A DNA stretch of 64,000 bases from Syntrophobacterales bacterium (GTDB taxonomy: Bacteria > Desulfobacterota > Desulfobaccia > Desulfobaccales > 0-14-0-80-60-11): positions 25,767 to 89,766 of the forward strand of contig JAILZL010000006.1 in the NCBI GenBank assembly GCA_023512475.1. The letters are read 5' to 3'. Below the pieces are notes generated by a model. That model searched no databases. It was not told where the DNA came from and worked only from the letters and a program-made list of their open reading frames with translations. A program made the position numbers and the translations under genes. Below, piece by piece: positions 8,918 through 17,799 of the stretch (within the stretch, counting starts at the first letter, position 1; the number at the start of each line of letters is the position of its first letter).

Positions 8918-10354
8918 TCAGACGCCGCCCCGCCGCCTGAGAGTCGCCAGGGCCTCCAGATGGGGGGTGTGGGGAAAGAAGTCAAAGGCCTGGGCCGTTT
9001 CCACCTCAAAGGTCCCGCTCAGCCGGGCCAGGTCCCGGGCCAGGGTGGCGGGGTGGCAGGACACCACGAGGAGACGCCGGGGGGCCAGCTCCGTGAGGAG
9101 GGCGCTGACCGCCGAATCCAGCCCCGCCCGGGGCGGGTCGGCGATGACCACCTCCGGCCGGGGGAAGGAGGGATCGGCCAGGGCGGCCCTCAGGGTCCGG
9201 GCCAGGTCCCCGGCCACAAAACGGCAGTTGTCCCGGCGGTTCAGACGGGCATTGGTGCGGGCGTCCGCCACGGCGACGGCCGAGAGCTCAAAGCCCACCA
9301 CCTGCCGCACCCGGGGGGCCAGGGCCAGGGCGATGCCGCCGGCGCCGCAGTACAGGTCCCAGACCACCTCCCGGCCGGTGAACTCCCCCCGCTCCCGGAG
9401 GGCGTCATACAACAGCTCCGCCGCCTCAGGGTTGGGCTGCAGGAAGGATTCCGGGGAAACCCGGAGGCGGACACCCGCCAGCTCCTCTTCCAGATACCCC
9501 GGGCCGGCGAGGATGCGCCCGGGGGGTGGCTGCGGCCGGGGGCGGCCGGGATAGTGCGAGTGGGCCAGGGTGGTGAGATCGGGAGCCAGGCGGCAAAGCT
9601 CCTCCGCCAGCCGGGCGAGGAGCTGAGGCCTTGCCTGCCCGGCGGTGAGGAGATGGAGGAGCTTCTGGCCGGTGCGTTTGCCCTCCCGCACCACCACGGC
9701 ATGCACCACCCCCTGGCCGGTGCGGCGGTCATAGGCCGTCAGTCCCAGGCGGCGGCAGAGGTCCCGGGTTTCCAGGACCAGGGTCATGGCCCCGGGCGAC
9801 AGGAGATGGCATTCCGCCACCGGGAAGATCTCCCCCGGCGCGTCGTGGCGGTGCAGGCCCAGGATGAGGCCGCCCTCTGCCGGCCCGCCCGGCGCGCCGG
9901 CAAAGGTCATCTTGTTGCGGTAGTGGCGCTCCCGGGGCGAGGGGACGGGATCCAGAAATTCCCGGGGGGCCACCTTGCCCAGGTGCCGCAGACACTCCTT
10001 AAGATGCCGCCCCTTCCAGCGCACCTGCTCCGCATAGCTCAGATGCTGCCAGCGGCAGCCGCCGCAGACCCCGAAATGCCGGCAGAAAGGGGGGGTATAA
10101 TGGGGGGACTCCTGAAGGACGGCCAGGACCCGGGCCTCGAGATGGCGCCGGTGCCGGCGGGTGATCTGCACCCGCAGCCGTTGGCCGGGCAGGGCCTGGT
10201 CCACGAACACGGCCAGCCCTCCCACCCGGGCGACAGCCTGACCGCCGTAGGCCAGCCGGTCCGGAGTGAGCTCCAGCTCGGCGCCGGGGTCCAGGCACAC
10301 TGCGGGGTCAGGGGGCGGGGTCATGGCTGAAGGGAGGGGGCCCGTCCCGGCCAA
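8918..10354 (-). CDS. rlmD: 23S rRNA (uracil(1939)-C(5))-methyltransferase, RlmD/RumA family
   Basis: TRAM-like N-terminus, Fe-S cysteines CRHFGVCGGCRWQHL, SAM motif VWDLYCGAGGIALALA, catalytic VIADPPRAGLD and VSCHPATLARDL. Start could be 10354 or 10324. Confidence 0.9.
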   Translation of the reverse strand: MAGTGPLPSAMTPPPDPAVCLDPGAELELTPDRLAYGGQAVARVGGLAVFVDQALPGQRLRVQITRRHRRHLEARVLAVLQESPHYTPPFCRHFGVCGGCRWQHLSYAEQVRWKGRHLKECLRHLGKVAPREFLDPVPSPRERHYRNKMTFAGAPGGPAEGGLILGLHRHDAPGEIFPVAECHLLSPGAMTLVLETRDLCRRLGLTAYDRRTGQGVVHAVVVREGKRTGQKLLHLLTAGQARPQLLARLAEELCRLAPDLTTLAHSHYPGRPRPQPPPGRILAGPGYLEEELAGVRLRVSPESFLQPNPEAAELLYDALRERGEFTGREVVWDLYCGAGGIALALAPRVRQVVGFELSAVAVADARTNARLNRRDNCRFVAGDLARTLRAALADPSFPRPEVVIADPPRAGLDSAVSALLTELAPRRLLVVSCHPATLARDLARLSGTFEVETAQAFDFFPHTPHLEALATLRRRGGV

Positions 10355-10943
10355 CCCGGGCCCGCACCCCTGCCGGGAGGCGGAAGTGCAGGACGATGCT
10401 GACCAGCGGTTGACGTCCCGGGACCACTTGGGCGCCCTCTACATTTACACCGGCGACGGCAAAGGCAAGACCACCGCCGCCTTGGGGGAGGCCCTCCGGG
10501 CCGTGGGCCGGGGGCTGAAGGTATGCGTGCTGCAATTCCTCAAAGGTCGGCAGACGGGGGAAGTCGTGGCCGCCCCCCGGCTGGCCCCGGAGCTGAGGCT
10601 GGTGCTCCTGGGCCGCCCCGGCCGGATGAACCTCAAGGCCCCGGCACCCGCCGATCTGGCCCGGCTGGCCGCCGGCTGGGACCTGGCCCGCCGCCTCATC
10701 ACCTCCGGGGACTATGATCTGGTGGTGCTGGATGAAATCAACCCGGTGCTGGACGCCGGTCTCATCCCCCTGGAGGAGGCCCTGGCGGTCTTTCAGGGAC
10801 GCCCCCCGGGGATGACCCTCATCCTCACCGGCCGCCGGGCGCCTGCGGCCCTCATCGCCGCCGCCCGGGTGGTCACGGAGATGCACCCGGTGAAGCACTA
10901 CTTCCAGGGCGGCCTCCGGGCCCGCCGGGGCATCGAGTGGTAA
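10323..10943 (+). CDS. cobO: Cob(I)yrinic acid a,c-diamide adenosyltransferase
   Basis: GALYIYTGDGKGKTTAALGEALRAVGRGLKVCVLQFLKG, YDLVVLDEINPVLDAGLI, LTGRRAPAALI. Start ambiguous (ATG 10323 or in-frame GTG 10386). Confidence 0.93.
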   Translation: MAEGRGPVPANPGPHPCREAEVQDDADQRLTSRDHLGALYIYTGDGKGKTTAALGEALRAVGRGLKVCVLQFLKGRQTGEVVAAPRLAPELRLVLLGRPGRMNLKAPAPADLARLAAGWDLARRLITSGDYDLVVLDEINPVLDAGLIPLEEALAVFQGRPPGMTLILTGRRAPAALIAAARVVTEMHPVKHYFQGGLRARRGIEW

Positions 10944-10958
10944 CCTCCCCTTTACGCC

Positions 10959-11933
10959 TTACCGCCACCCGCAGCCCAGCAGGCCCCAGACGCCGGCCCC
11001 GGCCAGCCCCAGTCCCAGGGCGGTGAGCCCCGCCATGCTCAGGGAGACGGCATACAGGAGGCGCACCGCCTGGCGGTAGTGCCCCGCATCCACGGGCCGC
11101 GGCCCCGCATCGCCGATGGAGGGCTTGTCCACCTGCTCACCGAAATACACCGCCGGGCCCCCCAGCTGCACCCCCAGCGCCCCGGCCAGGGCCGCCTCGG
11201 GCCGGCCGGCATTGGGACTGCTGGCCTTGTGGCCGTCCCGGGCCAGAATCCGCCGGGCTCCGGGGCCGTCCAGCCCCAGGGGCCCGGCCCAGAGCACCAC
11301 CAGCCCAGCCGTCAGCCGGGCCGGCAGGAAGTTCAGCACGTCGTCCGCCCGGGCCGCCACCCGGCCGAACTTCAGATAGCGGGTATTCTTATACCCCACC
11401 ATGCTGTCCAGGGTGTTGGCTGTCTTGTACAGGGCCAGCCCTGGCAGGCCAAGGAGCAGGAGATAAAACATGGGCGCCACGATGCCGTCCGAGAGGTTCT
11501 CCGCCACCGTCTCCAGCACCGCCCGGCGCACCTCCGCCGGGGAGAGGTGGGCCGTCTCCCGCCCCACTATGCGGCTGAGCCAGAAGCGGGCGGCGTCCAG
11601 ATCCCCGGCCGCCAGGGCTTCTTCCACCCGCAGGCTTTCCAGGTGCAGGCTGCGGGTGGCCAAGCCGGCATAGCACAGATACGCCGCCGCCAGAAATTGG
11701 ACTGCATCCGGCAGTCCGGGCAGAACCAGGCAGAGCAGCACCACCGGCGCCAGCGCCCCGGCCTGCACCGCCAGCCAGAAGCTCAGCCCGGCGGCCACCG
11801 TGGGCTGATAAAACCGGCTCTCCGCGGCCCCAATGAGCCGACCGATGAGGCGCACCGGATGCGGCCAGGCGGGAGGGTCGCCCACCACCAGGTCCAGGGC
11901 GTAGCCCGCCAGAAAGGGCCAGGCCAGGTTCAC
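10959..11933 (-). CDS. cbiB: Adenosylcobinamide-phosphate synthase CbiB
   Basis: LDLVVGDPPAWPHPVRLIGRLI, VGRETAHLSPAEVRRAVLETVAENLSDGIVAPMFYLLLLGLPGLALYKTANTLDSMVGYKN. Confidence 0.95.
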   Translation of the reverse strand: MNLAWPFLAGYALDLVVGDPPAWPHPVRLIGRLIGAAESRFYQPTVAAGLSFWLAVQAGALAPVVLLCLVLPGLPDAVQFLAAAYLCYAGLATRSLHLESLRVEEALAAGDLDAARFWLSRIVGRETAHLSPAEVRRAVLETVAENLSDGIVAPMFYLLLLGLPGLALYKTANTLDSMVGYKNTRYLKFGRVAARADDVLNFLPARLTAGLVVLWAGPLGLDGPGARRILARDGHKASSPNAGRPEAALAGALGVQLGGPAVYFGEQVDKPSIGDAGPRPVDAGHYRQAVRLLYAVSLSMAGLTALGLGLAGAGVWGLLGCGWR

Positions 11934-13027
11934 GCCGCCGCCTCCCGCAGGACCTCCGCCAGGGCCGCCGCCAGCCGGTCATTGTCCTCGGGGCGGCGCA
12001 CCGCCACCCGGACAAAACCCTCGTCCAGCCCGGGAAAATTGCTGGCATCCCGGATGATCAGTCCCCGGAGCAGCAGGCGGCGGCGCAGGTCCGCGGCCGT
12101 GAGCCCCGGGGTGGTGATCCTCAGCAGCAGGTAATTGGCCGCCGACGGGAACACCTGCAGTCCCGGCAAGGCGGAAAGCTGCCTAAAGAAACGCTCCCGG
12201 GCCGCTCGCACCATCTCCCGGCTGCGGACCATGAAGTCCCGGTCCTTCAGGCAAGCCCGCCCCGCGGCCTGGGCCAGGGTGCTCACCGACCAGGGCTCCT
12301 GCACCGCCGCCAGCCGGGCGACCAGCTCCGGGGCCGCCAGGAGGTACCCCAGGCGGATGCCGGGGAGGCCGAAAAATTTGGTGAAGGACCGCAGGATCAT
12401 AAGCCGGGGCATCCGGGCCAGCTCGGTTTTGAGGGAGGCCTCCTCCACGAAATCAATAAAGGCCTCATCCAGGACCACCCGCGCGCCCCGGGCGCTGAGG
12501 CGCCGGACCGCCGCCACCATCTCCTGAAGGGAGAGCAGGGCGCCGCTGGGGCTGGCGGGGTTGGCCAGAAAGACCAGGTCCGCCTCTCCCGGATCAACGG
12601 GCTCCCTTAGGGTGAAGCCGTCGGCTGCGGCGGTATAATGCCAGTGCACCTCGGCTCCCGCCGCCTGGAGGGCCTTGTGGTATTCGCTGAAGGCCGGCGC
12701 CACGATGAGCCCCCGCCGGGGCCGAAGCGTCCGGGGCAGGAGGTAGATGAGCTCGGTGGAGCCATTGCCCACCAGGATCTCGTCCGGGCTGAGGCCGTGG
12801 TAGGCGGCCAGCTCCTCCCGGAGGGCCGTGCAGCGCCGGTCCGGATAATGCACCACTTCGGCCAGGGCTGCCGCCAGGGCCGCCGGCAGCCCCGGCGGAA
12901 ACCCCAGGGGATTGATGCTGGCGGAAAAATCCACCAGCTCCCCCGGGGATCGGCCCAGCTCCCGGGCAATGCCGTAAATGTCCCCGCCGTGCTCCGGCAC
13001 GGTGCGGGCCGGGGGCATGCTCGTCAT
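11930..13027 (-). CDS. cobD: PLP-dependent threonine-phosphate decarboxylase CobD
   Basis: HGGDIYGIARELG, DFSASINPLGFP, VGNGSTELIYLLPR, ILRSFTKFFGLPGIRLGYLLA; 4-bp overlap with cbiB. Confidence 0.93.
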   Translation of the reverse strand: MTSMPPARTVPEHGGDIYGIARELGRSPGELVDFSASINPLGFPPGLPAALAAALAEVVHYPDRRCTALREELAAYHGLSPDEILVGNGSTELIYLLPRTLRPRRGLIVAPAFSEYHKALQAAGAEVHWHYTAAADGFTLREPVDPGEADLVFLANPASPSGALLSLQEMVAAVRRLSARGARVVLDEAFIDFVEEASLKTELARMPRLMILRSFTKFFGLPGIRLGYLLAAPELVARLAAVQEPWSVSTLAQAAGRACLKDRDFMVRSREMVRAARERFFRQLSALPGLQVFPSAANYLLLRITTPGLTAADLRRRLLLRGLIIRDASNFPGLDEGFVRVAVRRPEDNDRLAAALAEVLREAAA

Positions 13028-14547
13028 TTCCTGATCATCTCCCGGATGGCGCCAAGATCCAGGTGCTGGCGCAAGGCGTCCGCCAGACGGTTGAACTGCT
13101 CTTCCTGAAAAGCCTGGAAGGAGTCCGACCCCGGAGTCAGCCGGCGGCCCCGCTCCCGGGCCAGACCCGCCAGGTAGGCCCGCCGGAAGCCGTCGGAGTC
13201 GAAAAGCCCGTGGAGATACGTGCCGGCAATCCGGCCGTCGGGGCTCTGCCAGCCCTCCAGGCCGGGGGCGGGCCGGCCGTTCACCGCCACCAGAGCGAAA
13301 AGCGGGGTTCCGGGTCCCTGGGCTTCGGTCACCCCCATGTGGATCTCATAGGCCGTCACCGCAGCCCCCCGGGCCTCCCCGGTGAGGGCCCTCGCCTCCA
13401 CCTGGGTCATGGTCTTCTCCCCGGCCATGGTGGTGCGGACCGGCAGCAGCCCCAGCCCCGGAGCCTTCTGGCCCGGCGGACCTTCCACCCCCAGGGGATC
13501 ATAGACCTCCAGCCCCAGCATCTGATAGCCACCGCAGACCCCCAGGACATGCCCCCCCGCCTGGGCGAACGCCGTCAGCTGCCGGGCCAGTCCCGTCTCC
13601 CTCAGGTAGGCAAGGTCGGCGAGGGTGTTTTTGCTGCCTGGCAGGATGATCAGGTCGGCCTCCTCCAGCTCCTCGGGGGCCTCCAGGTAGCGCAGGGCCA
13701 CCCCCGGCTCCCGCTCCAGGGGGTCGAAATCGGTGTAATTGGAAATGTGGGGCAGCCGTATCACCCCCACCCGCAGGCGGTCGTCGTCCGGCCAGCCCCG
13801 CCCCGCCGCGGCCCGTTTGCGGGCCAAGGCGACGCTGTCCTCCTCCGGCAGGGCCAGATCGGAAAGATAGGGCAGCACCCCCAAAACCGGCCGCCGGGTG
13901 CGCCGGGCGATGATCTCCACCCCCTCGGCGAACAGGGCCGGATCGCCCCGGAATTTGTTGATGATGAACCCCCGCAGCCTGCGCCGCTCCGCCGGGGTCA
14001 GGAGATGAAAGGCCCCGATGGTGGCGGCAAAGACCCCGCCCCGCTCGATATCCGCCACCAGCAGCACCTGGGCGTCCGCCCGCCGGGCCATGGCAAAATT
14101 CACCAGGTCGTGGGCCTTGAGGTTGAGCTCCACGGCGCTGCCGGCCCCCTCCAGAATGATGAGCTCAGACCGCGCCGCCAGACGCCGGAAGCTCTCCATG
14201 ACCCGCCTCAGGAGCCGGGGTTTGAGGCGGTAGTAGTCCCGGGCGCTGAAGTTCCCCAGCACCCGGCCCTGCACGATGACTTGGGACCCCACGTCGGAGC
14301 TGGGCTTGAGGAGAATGGGGTTCATGTCCACGTGGGGGTCCAGCCCGGCCGCCCGGGCCTGCACCACCTGCGCCCGGCCCATCTCCCCGCCGTCCGCAGT
14401 GATGAAGCTGTTCAAGGCCATGTTCTGCGCCTTGAAGGGCGCCACCTTGACCCCCTCCTGGGCGAACACCCGGCAGAGGCCCGCCACCAGGATGCTTTTG
14501 CCCACATCCGAACCGGAACCCAGAACCATCAGGGGGCGGAATTTCAC
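13024..14547 (-). CDS. cbiP: Cobyric acid synthase CbiP/CobQ
   Basis: LMVLGSGSDVGKSILVAGLCRVFAQEGVKVAPFKAQNMALNSFIT, ILEGAGSAVELNL, GVCGGYQMLG, GTYLHGLFD. Confidence 0.96.
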   Translation of the reverse strand: MKFRPLMVLGSGSDVGKSILVAGLCRVFAQEGVKVAPFKAQNMALNSFITADGGEMGRAQVVQARAAGLDPHVDMNPILLKPSSDVGSQVIVQGRVLGNFSARDYYRLKPRLLRRVMESFRRLAARSELIILEGAGSAVELNLKAHDLVNFAMARRADAQVLLVADIERGGVFAATIGAFHLLTPAERRRLRGFIINKFRGDPALFAEGVEIIARRTRRPVLGVLPYLSDLALPEEDSVALARKRAAAGRGWPDDDRLRVGVIRLPHISNYTDFDPLEREPGVALRYLEAPEELEEADLIILPGSKNTLADLAYLRETGLARQLTAFAQAGGHVLGVCGGYQMLGLEVYDPLGVEGPPGQKAPGLGLLPVRTTMAGEKTMTQVEARALTGEARGAAVTAYEIHMGVTEAQGPGTPLFALVAVNGRPAPGLEGWQSPDGRIAGTYLHGLFDSDGFRRAYLAGLARERGRRLTPGSDSFQAFQEEQFNRLADALRQHLDLGAIREMIRK

Positions 14548-15335
14548 GGTCCGGTCCCCCCTTCGGCCAGGACGTATTTGTCCCGGTAGCCCCGGGGCGT
14601 GATCAGATACCCGCCATAGATGAAGCTGCGGGAATTCCCCACGATCACCATGGTCTGCATGTCCACCGGATGGCTGAGCATCTCCCCCAGGGTGGTGAGA
14701 ATGACCTCCTCGCCCGCCCGCATGGCCCGGCGCACGATGCCCACCGGAGTCCCGGGGGCTCTGGCCGCCAACAGCAGCCGCTGCACCGCCGCCAGCTGCC
14801 AGTCCCGCCTCTTGCTGAGGGGATTGTAGAGGGCCAGGACGAAATCAGCGGCCGCCGCGGCCCGGACCCGTTTTTCAATGATCTCCCAGGGGGTCAGCAG
14901 ATCGCTTAGGGAAATGGCGCAGAAATCGTGCATCAACGGCGCGCCCAGGAGTGCCGCGGCCGCGGTCATGGCCGGCACCCCGGGAATGACCTCCAGGTAC
15001 AGGTCCACCGGGCCCGGATCCCCGGGGGGCGCCACCTTCAGTTCCTGAGCTGCGGCAAGCTCCAGGATGACCCCCGCCATGCCGTACACGCCGGCGTCCC
15101 CGCCGGAGACCAGGGCCACCCGGGCACCGCCTTGGGCCCGGGCCAGGGCCAGGCGGCCCCGGGCCAGCTCCTGCTTCATGGCCCCGGCCACCACCTCCCG
15201 CCCCGCCAGCAGGGGGGCGATGAGCTCCAGGTAGGTCTGATAGCCCACCACCACCTGGGCCGCCTCCAGGGCGCTGCGGGCCCGAGGGGTCAGGTGTTCC
15301 AGGGCCCCGGGCCCCAGGCTGACGACGCTCAGGGT
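14544..15335 (-). CDS. cbiH: Precorrin-3B C17-methyltransferase CbiH/CobJ
   Basis: LSVVSLGPGALEHLTPRARSALEAAQVVVGYQTYLELI, ALVSGGDAGVYGMAG, VIPGVPAMTAAAALLGAPLMHDFCAISLSDLLTPWEII. Start uncertain; the ORF-track extension upstream overlaps cbiG. Confidence 0.93.
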   Translation of the reverse strand, partial: TLSVVSLGPGALEHLTPRARSALEAAQVVVGYQTYLELIAPLLAGREVVAGAMKQELARGRLALARAQGGARVALVSGGDAGVYGMAGVILELAAAQELKVAPPGDPGPVDLYLEVIPGVPAMTAAAALLGAPLMHDFCAISLSDLLTPWEIIEKRVRAAAAADFVLALYNPLSKRRDWQLAAVQRLLLAARAPGTPVGIVRRAMRAGEEVILTTLGEMLSHPVDMQTMVIVGNSRSFIYGGYLITPRGYRDKYVLAEGGTGP

Positions 15336-16399
15336 TCCCGGGCCACCGCCAGGGTGAGGTGGGGGCCCTTCACTTTGGGCACGAGGAGTCTGCCCCCCGC
15401 CGCTCTCAGGGCCGCGGCCTCGGCCACGCTGGGGGTCCCCAGATGCCGGGCCGCCACCGCCGAGGGGTTGGGAGCGCGCACCTCCGCCAAATCCGCCGCG
15501 GTGAACCATAAAAACTCCCCTCCCAGACGCCGGGCAGCCTCCCGGAGCCCGGGTTCATCCTTGCGGGCCGCCACCGTGGCCATGGCCCGCAGACAAGCCA
15601 GGGACAGCTTCTCCCGGGAAAAGATCTCCCGGATCAACCCTTCCACCGCCTCGGCCGCAATCCCCCGATGACACCCCACCCCCACCGTCAGGATCCGGGG
15701 CCTCAGTCGCACCCAGTCCGGGGGCCAGCGGTGTTCCCGGCAGCCCACGTAGACCCCGGGGCCGGGCCGGGTCAGCGCCTGGCTGAGGTCGGCCTCCGGG
15801 AGGAAACACTCCGGATGCGCCGCGGTCAGCGTCGCCAGCCGCGCCTCGGGGTCCACCAGGGTCACCGGTTCGCCGGCCAGAAGCGCCATGGAGACAGCCC
15901 GCACCGCCGCCAGGTTTTCCAGCCGGAGACCCAGGCGGGGCGCCAGGGCGTCCAGCGCCGGGAGGCCGGCCACATCCGTGGCGGTGGTGATGACCGGGGT
16001 GCCTCCCAAAACCGCGGCCACCTGCCGGGCCAGGTCGTTGGCCCCCCCCAGATGCCCGGACAGCAGGCTGACGGCGAAACGCCCCCCCTCATCCACCACC
16101 ACCACCGCCGGGTCGGCGGCTTTGTCCTGCAGCAGGGGGGCGAGGGTGCGCACCACAATCCCCGCCGCCATGATGCAGACCAGGTTTTCCCGGCGGGCAA
16201 AGGCTTCATGGGCCACCTCGGCAAAGCGGCTGAAACCGTGGCAGCCCGGCTCCCCGGCGGCCAGGTGTTCCGGCAGCCAGCAGGCCGCGCCGGGGAGTCC
16301 CCCGGCCAGCCGCCGGGCCAGCGCTGCGCCCCGGGGCGTCAGGGCCACCACCCTCAGGGGCCGGGGGTTGTCAGGTCCAGGAGCCGGAGCCGGGGGCAT
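15329..16399 (-). CDS. cbiG: Cobalt-precorrin 5A hydrolase CbiG
   Basis: LVCIMAAGIVVRTLAPLLQDKAADPAVVVVDEGGRFAVSLLSGHLGGANDLAR, TVGVGCHRGIAAEAVEGLI. Confidence 0.94.
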   Translation of the reverse strand: MPPAPAPGPDNPRPLRVVALTPRGAALARRLAGGLPGAACWLPEHLAAGEPGCHGFSRFAEVAHEAFARRENLVCIMAAGIVVRTLAPLLQDKAADPAVVVVDEGGRFAVSLLSGHLGGANDLARQVAAVLGGTPVITTATDVAGLPALDALAPRLGLRLENLAAVRAVSMALLAGEPVTLVDPEARLATLTAAHPECFLPEADLSQALTRPGPGVYVGCREHRWPPDWVRLRPRILTVGVGCHRGIAAEAVEGLIREIFSREKLSLACLRAMATVAARKDEPGLREAARRLGGEFLWFTAADLAEVRAPNPSAVAARHLGTPSVAEAAALRAAGGRLLVPKVKGPHLTLAVAREP

Positions 16400-16741
16400 G
16401 GCAGTGAAAGTTGAGAAATGTTATGAGAAAATTGAGCTTATTTTTTGAAATACTTGCATATTTCCGGTTTCATCCCTAAGGGGAAGGCGGAGAGCGGTGC
16501 AGCCCCCACCCCCCCTCTGCCGGGCATCTCACAGGCAAGAGCCTGAATCCCTTAAAGAAAACAATAGAAATACCGTCAGGGAACTGGCCGGGGCTCACTG
16601 CCCCGCGGCCGCCTTGCCCCAAACAGCCACCTGAGCCCCCCTTCCCTGCCGGGAGCAATCGGGCTGCCCGCCTCGCCCCGCCGGGTGGGAGAAGGGTGCC
16701 CTCCCCTCCGGGGGTTTGGAATCAGGGGCCCGCCCCTTCTG

Positions 16742-16918
16742 GAGCAGGTTGGTGAAATAAGCTTATTCGAAGAAGGGGCCAGGGGCACCAACCCCTGCCC
16801 CCGCCCCGAACCCTCTCCCCACCCTATAAATGGGATGTGGCTTCGCCAAACTCAAAAAATCGGCCGGCCTCATCCCACCAGATTTCGGGGAGGGGTGTTT
16901 TTCAACCGCCTGCCAGGC
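16742..16918 (-). repeat. Dispersed intergenic repeat, copy R2
   Basis: Reverse strand: CCTGGCAGGCGGTTGAAAAACACCCCTCCCCGAAATCTGGTGGGATGAGGCCGGCCGATTTTTTGAGTTTGGCGAAGCCACATCCCATTTATAGGGTGGGGAGAGGGTTCGGGGCGGGGGCAGGGG...CCCCTGGCCCCTTCTTCGAATAAGCTTATTTCACCAACCTGC. Confidence 0.9.
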
Positions 16919-17025
16919 TTCGATGTCCTTGACTTTCAGGGCTGCGATGGGAGCGGGGACCAGCCTCCCCCATCACTTTCGCCGCCCCAGATGGCCCCGC
17001 GGCCCGGCCCCGGGACCGGGTCCGC

Positions 17026-17799
17026 TCACCGGGGCTTTCGCCCCGGCCGCCGGCCATGGCTGAAGCCGGAGTCGTACAGCCGGGAGGCGGCTGCTGGAGG
17101 CCCGGACCCCAGGGCGGGACCCACCAGGATCAGGGCCTGCCGGGTGATGCCCGCCGCCGCCATGGCGGCCGGGAGTTCCGCCAGCGTGCAGGTGAGGAGG
17201 CGCTCTTCGGGCCAGCTCACCCGGTAGGCGATGGCCACCGGGGTATCCGGGGGATAGCCCTCCTGCAGCTCCCGGGTCACCTCCTCCACCAAGTGGGCGC
17301 TCAGGTAAATGGCCAGGGTGGCCCCGTGCTGAGCCAGCCGCCCCAGGGCCTCCCGCGCCGGCACCGGCGTGCGGCCCGCGGCCCGGGTGAGGATCACCGT
17401 CTGGGTCACCTCCGGCAGGGTGAGCTCCCGTTGCAGGGCCGCGGCGGCGGCACAGGCCGCGGTCACCCCGGGGATGATGCGATAGGGCACGCCTTCCCGG
17501 TCCAGGAGGGCCAGCTGCTCCTGCAGGGCACCGAACAGAGCCGGATCGCCGGAATGCAGCCGCACCACCCTCCGCCCGGCCCGGTACCCCTTAAGCAGAT
17601 GGCCGATGATCTCCTCCAGACTTAAGGGGGCACTGTCGATAAGCTCCGCCCCCGGAGCCGCCCAGGCCAGCACCGCCGGGGAGACCAGGGAGCCGGCATA
17701 CACCACCAGGTCCGCCCCGGCCAGGGCCCGCTGGCCTTTCACCGTGATGAGCTCCGGATCCCCAGGGCCGGCCCCCACAAAGATGACCGGGTGCATCAT
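17026..17799 (-). CDS. cbiF: Precorrin-4 C11-methyltransferase CbiF/CobM
   Basis: MMHPVIFVGAGPGDPELITVKGQRALAGADLVVYAGSLVSPAVLAWA, RLHSGDPALFGALQEQ, IPGVTAACAAAAALQRELTLPEVTQTVILTRAAGRTPVPARE. Confidence 0.95.
   Translation of the reverse strand: MMHPVIFVGAGPGDPELITVKGQRALAGADLVVYAGSLVSPAVLAWAAPGAELIDSAPLSLEEIIGHLLKGYRAGRRVVRLHSGDPALFGALQEQLALLDREGVPYRIIPGVTAACAAAAALQRELTLPEVTQTVILTRAAGRTPVPAREALGRLAQHGATLAIYLSAHLVEEVTRELQEGYPPDTPVAIAYRVSWPEERLLTCTLAELPAAMAAAGITRQALILVGPALGSGPPAAASRLYDSGFSHGRRPGRKPR

Noticed and set aside
16830-17063. Small ORFs inside repeat copies sharing peptides such as FSTACQA
   Set aside because: Similarity follows from the shared repeat DNA; frames and ends are not maintained between copies, so coding is unlikely.
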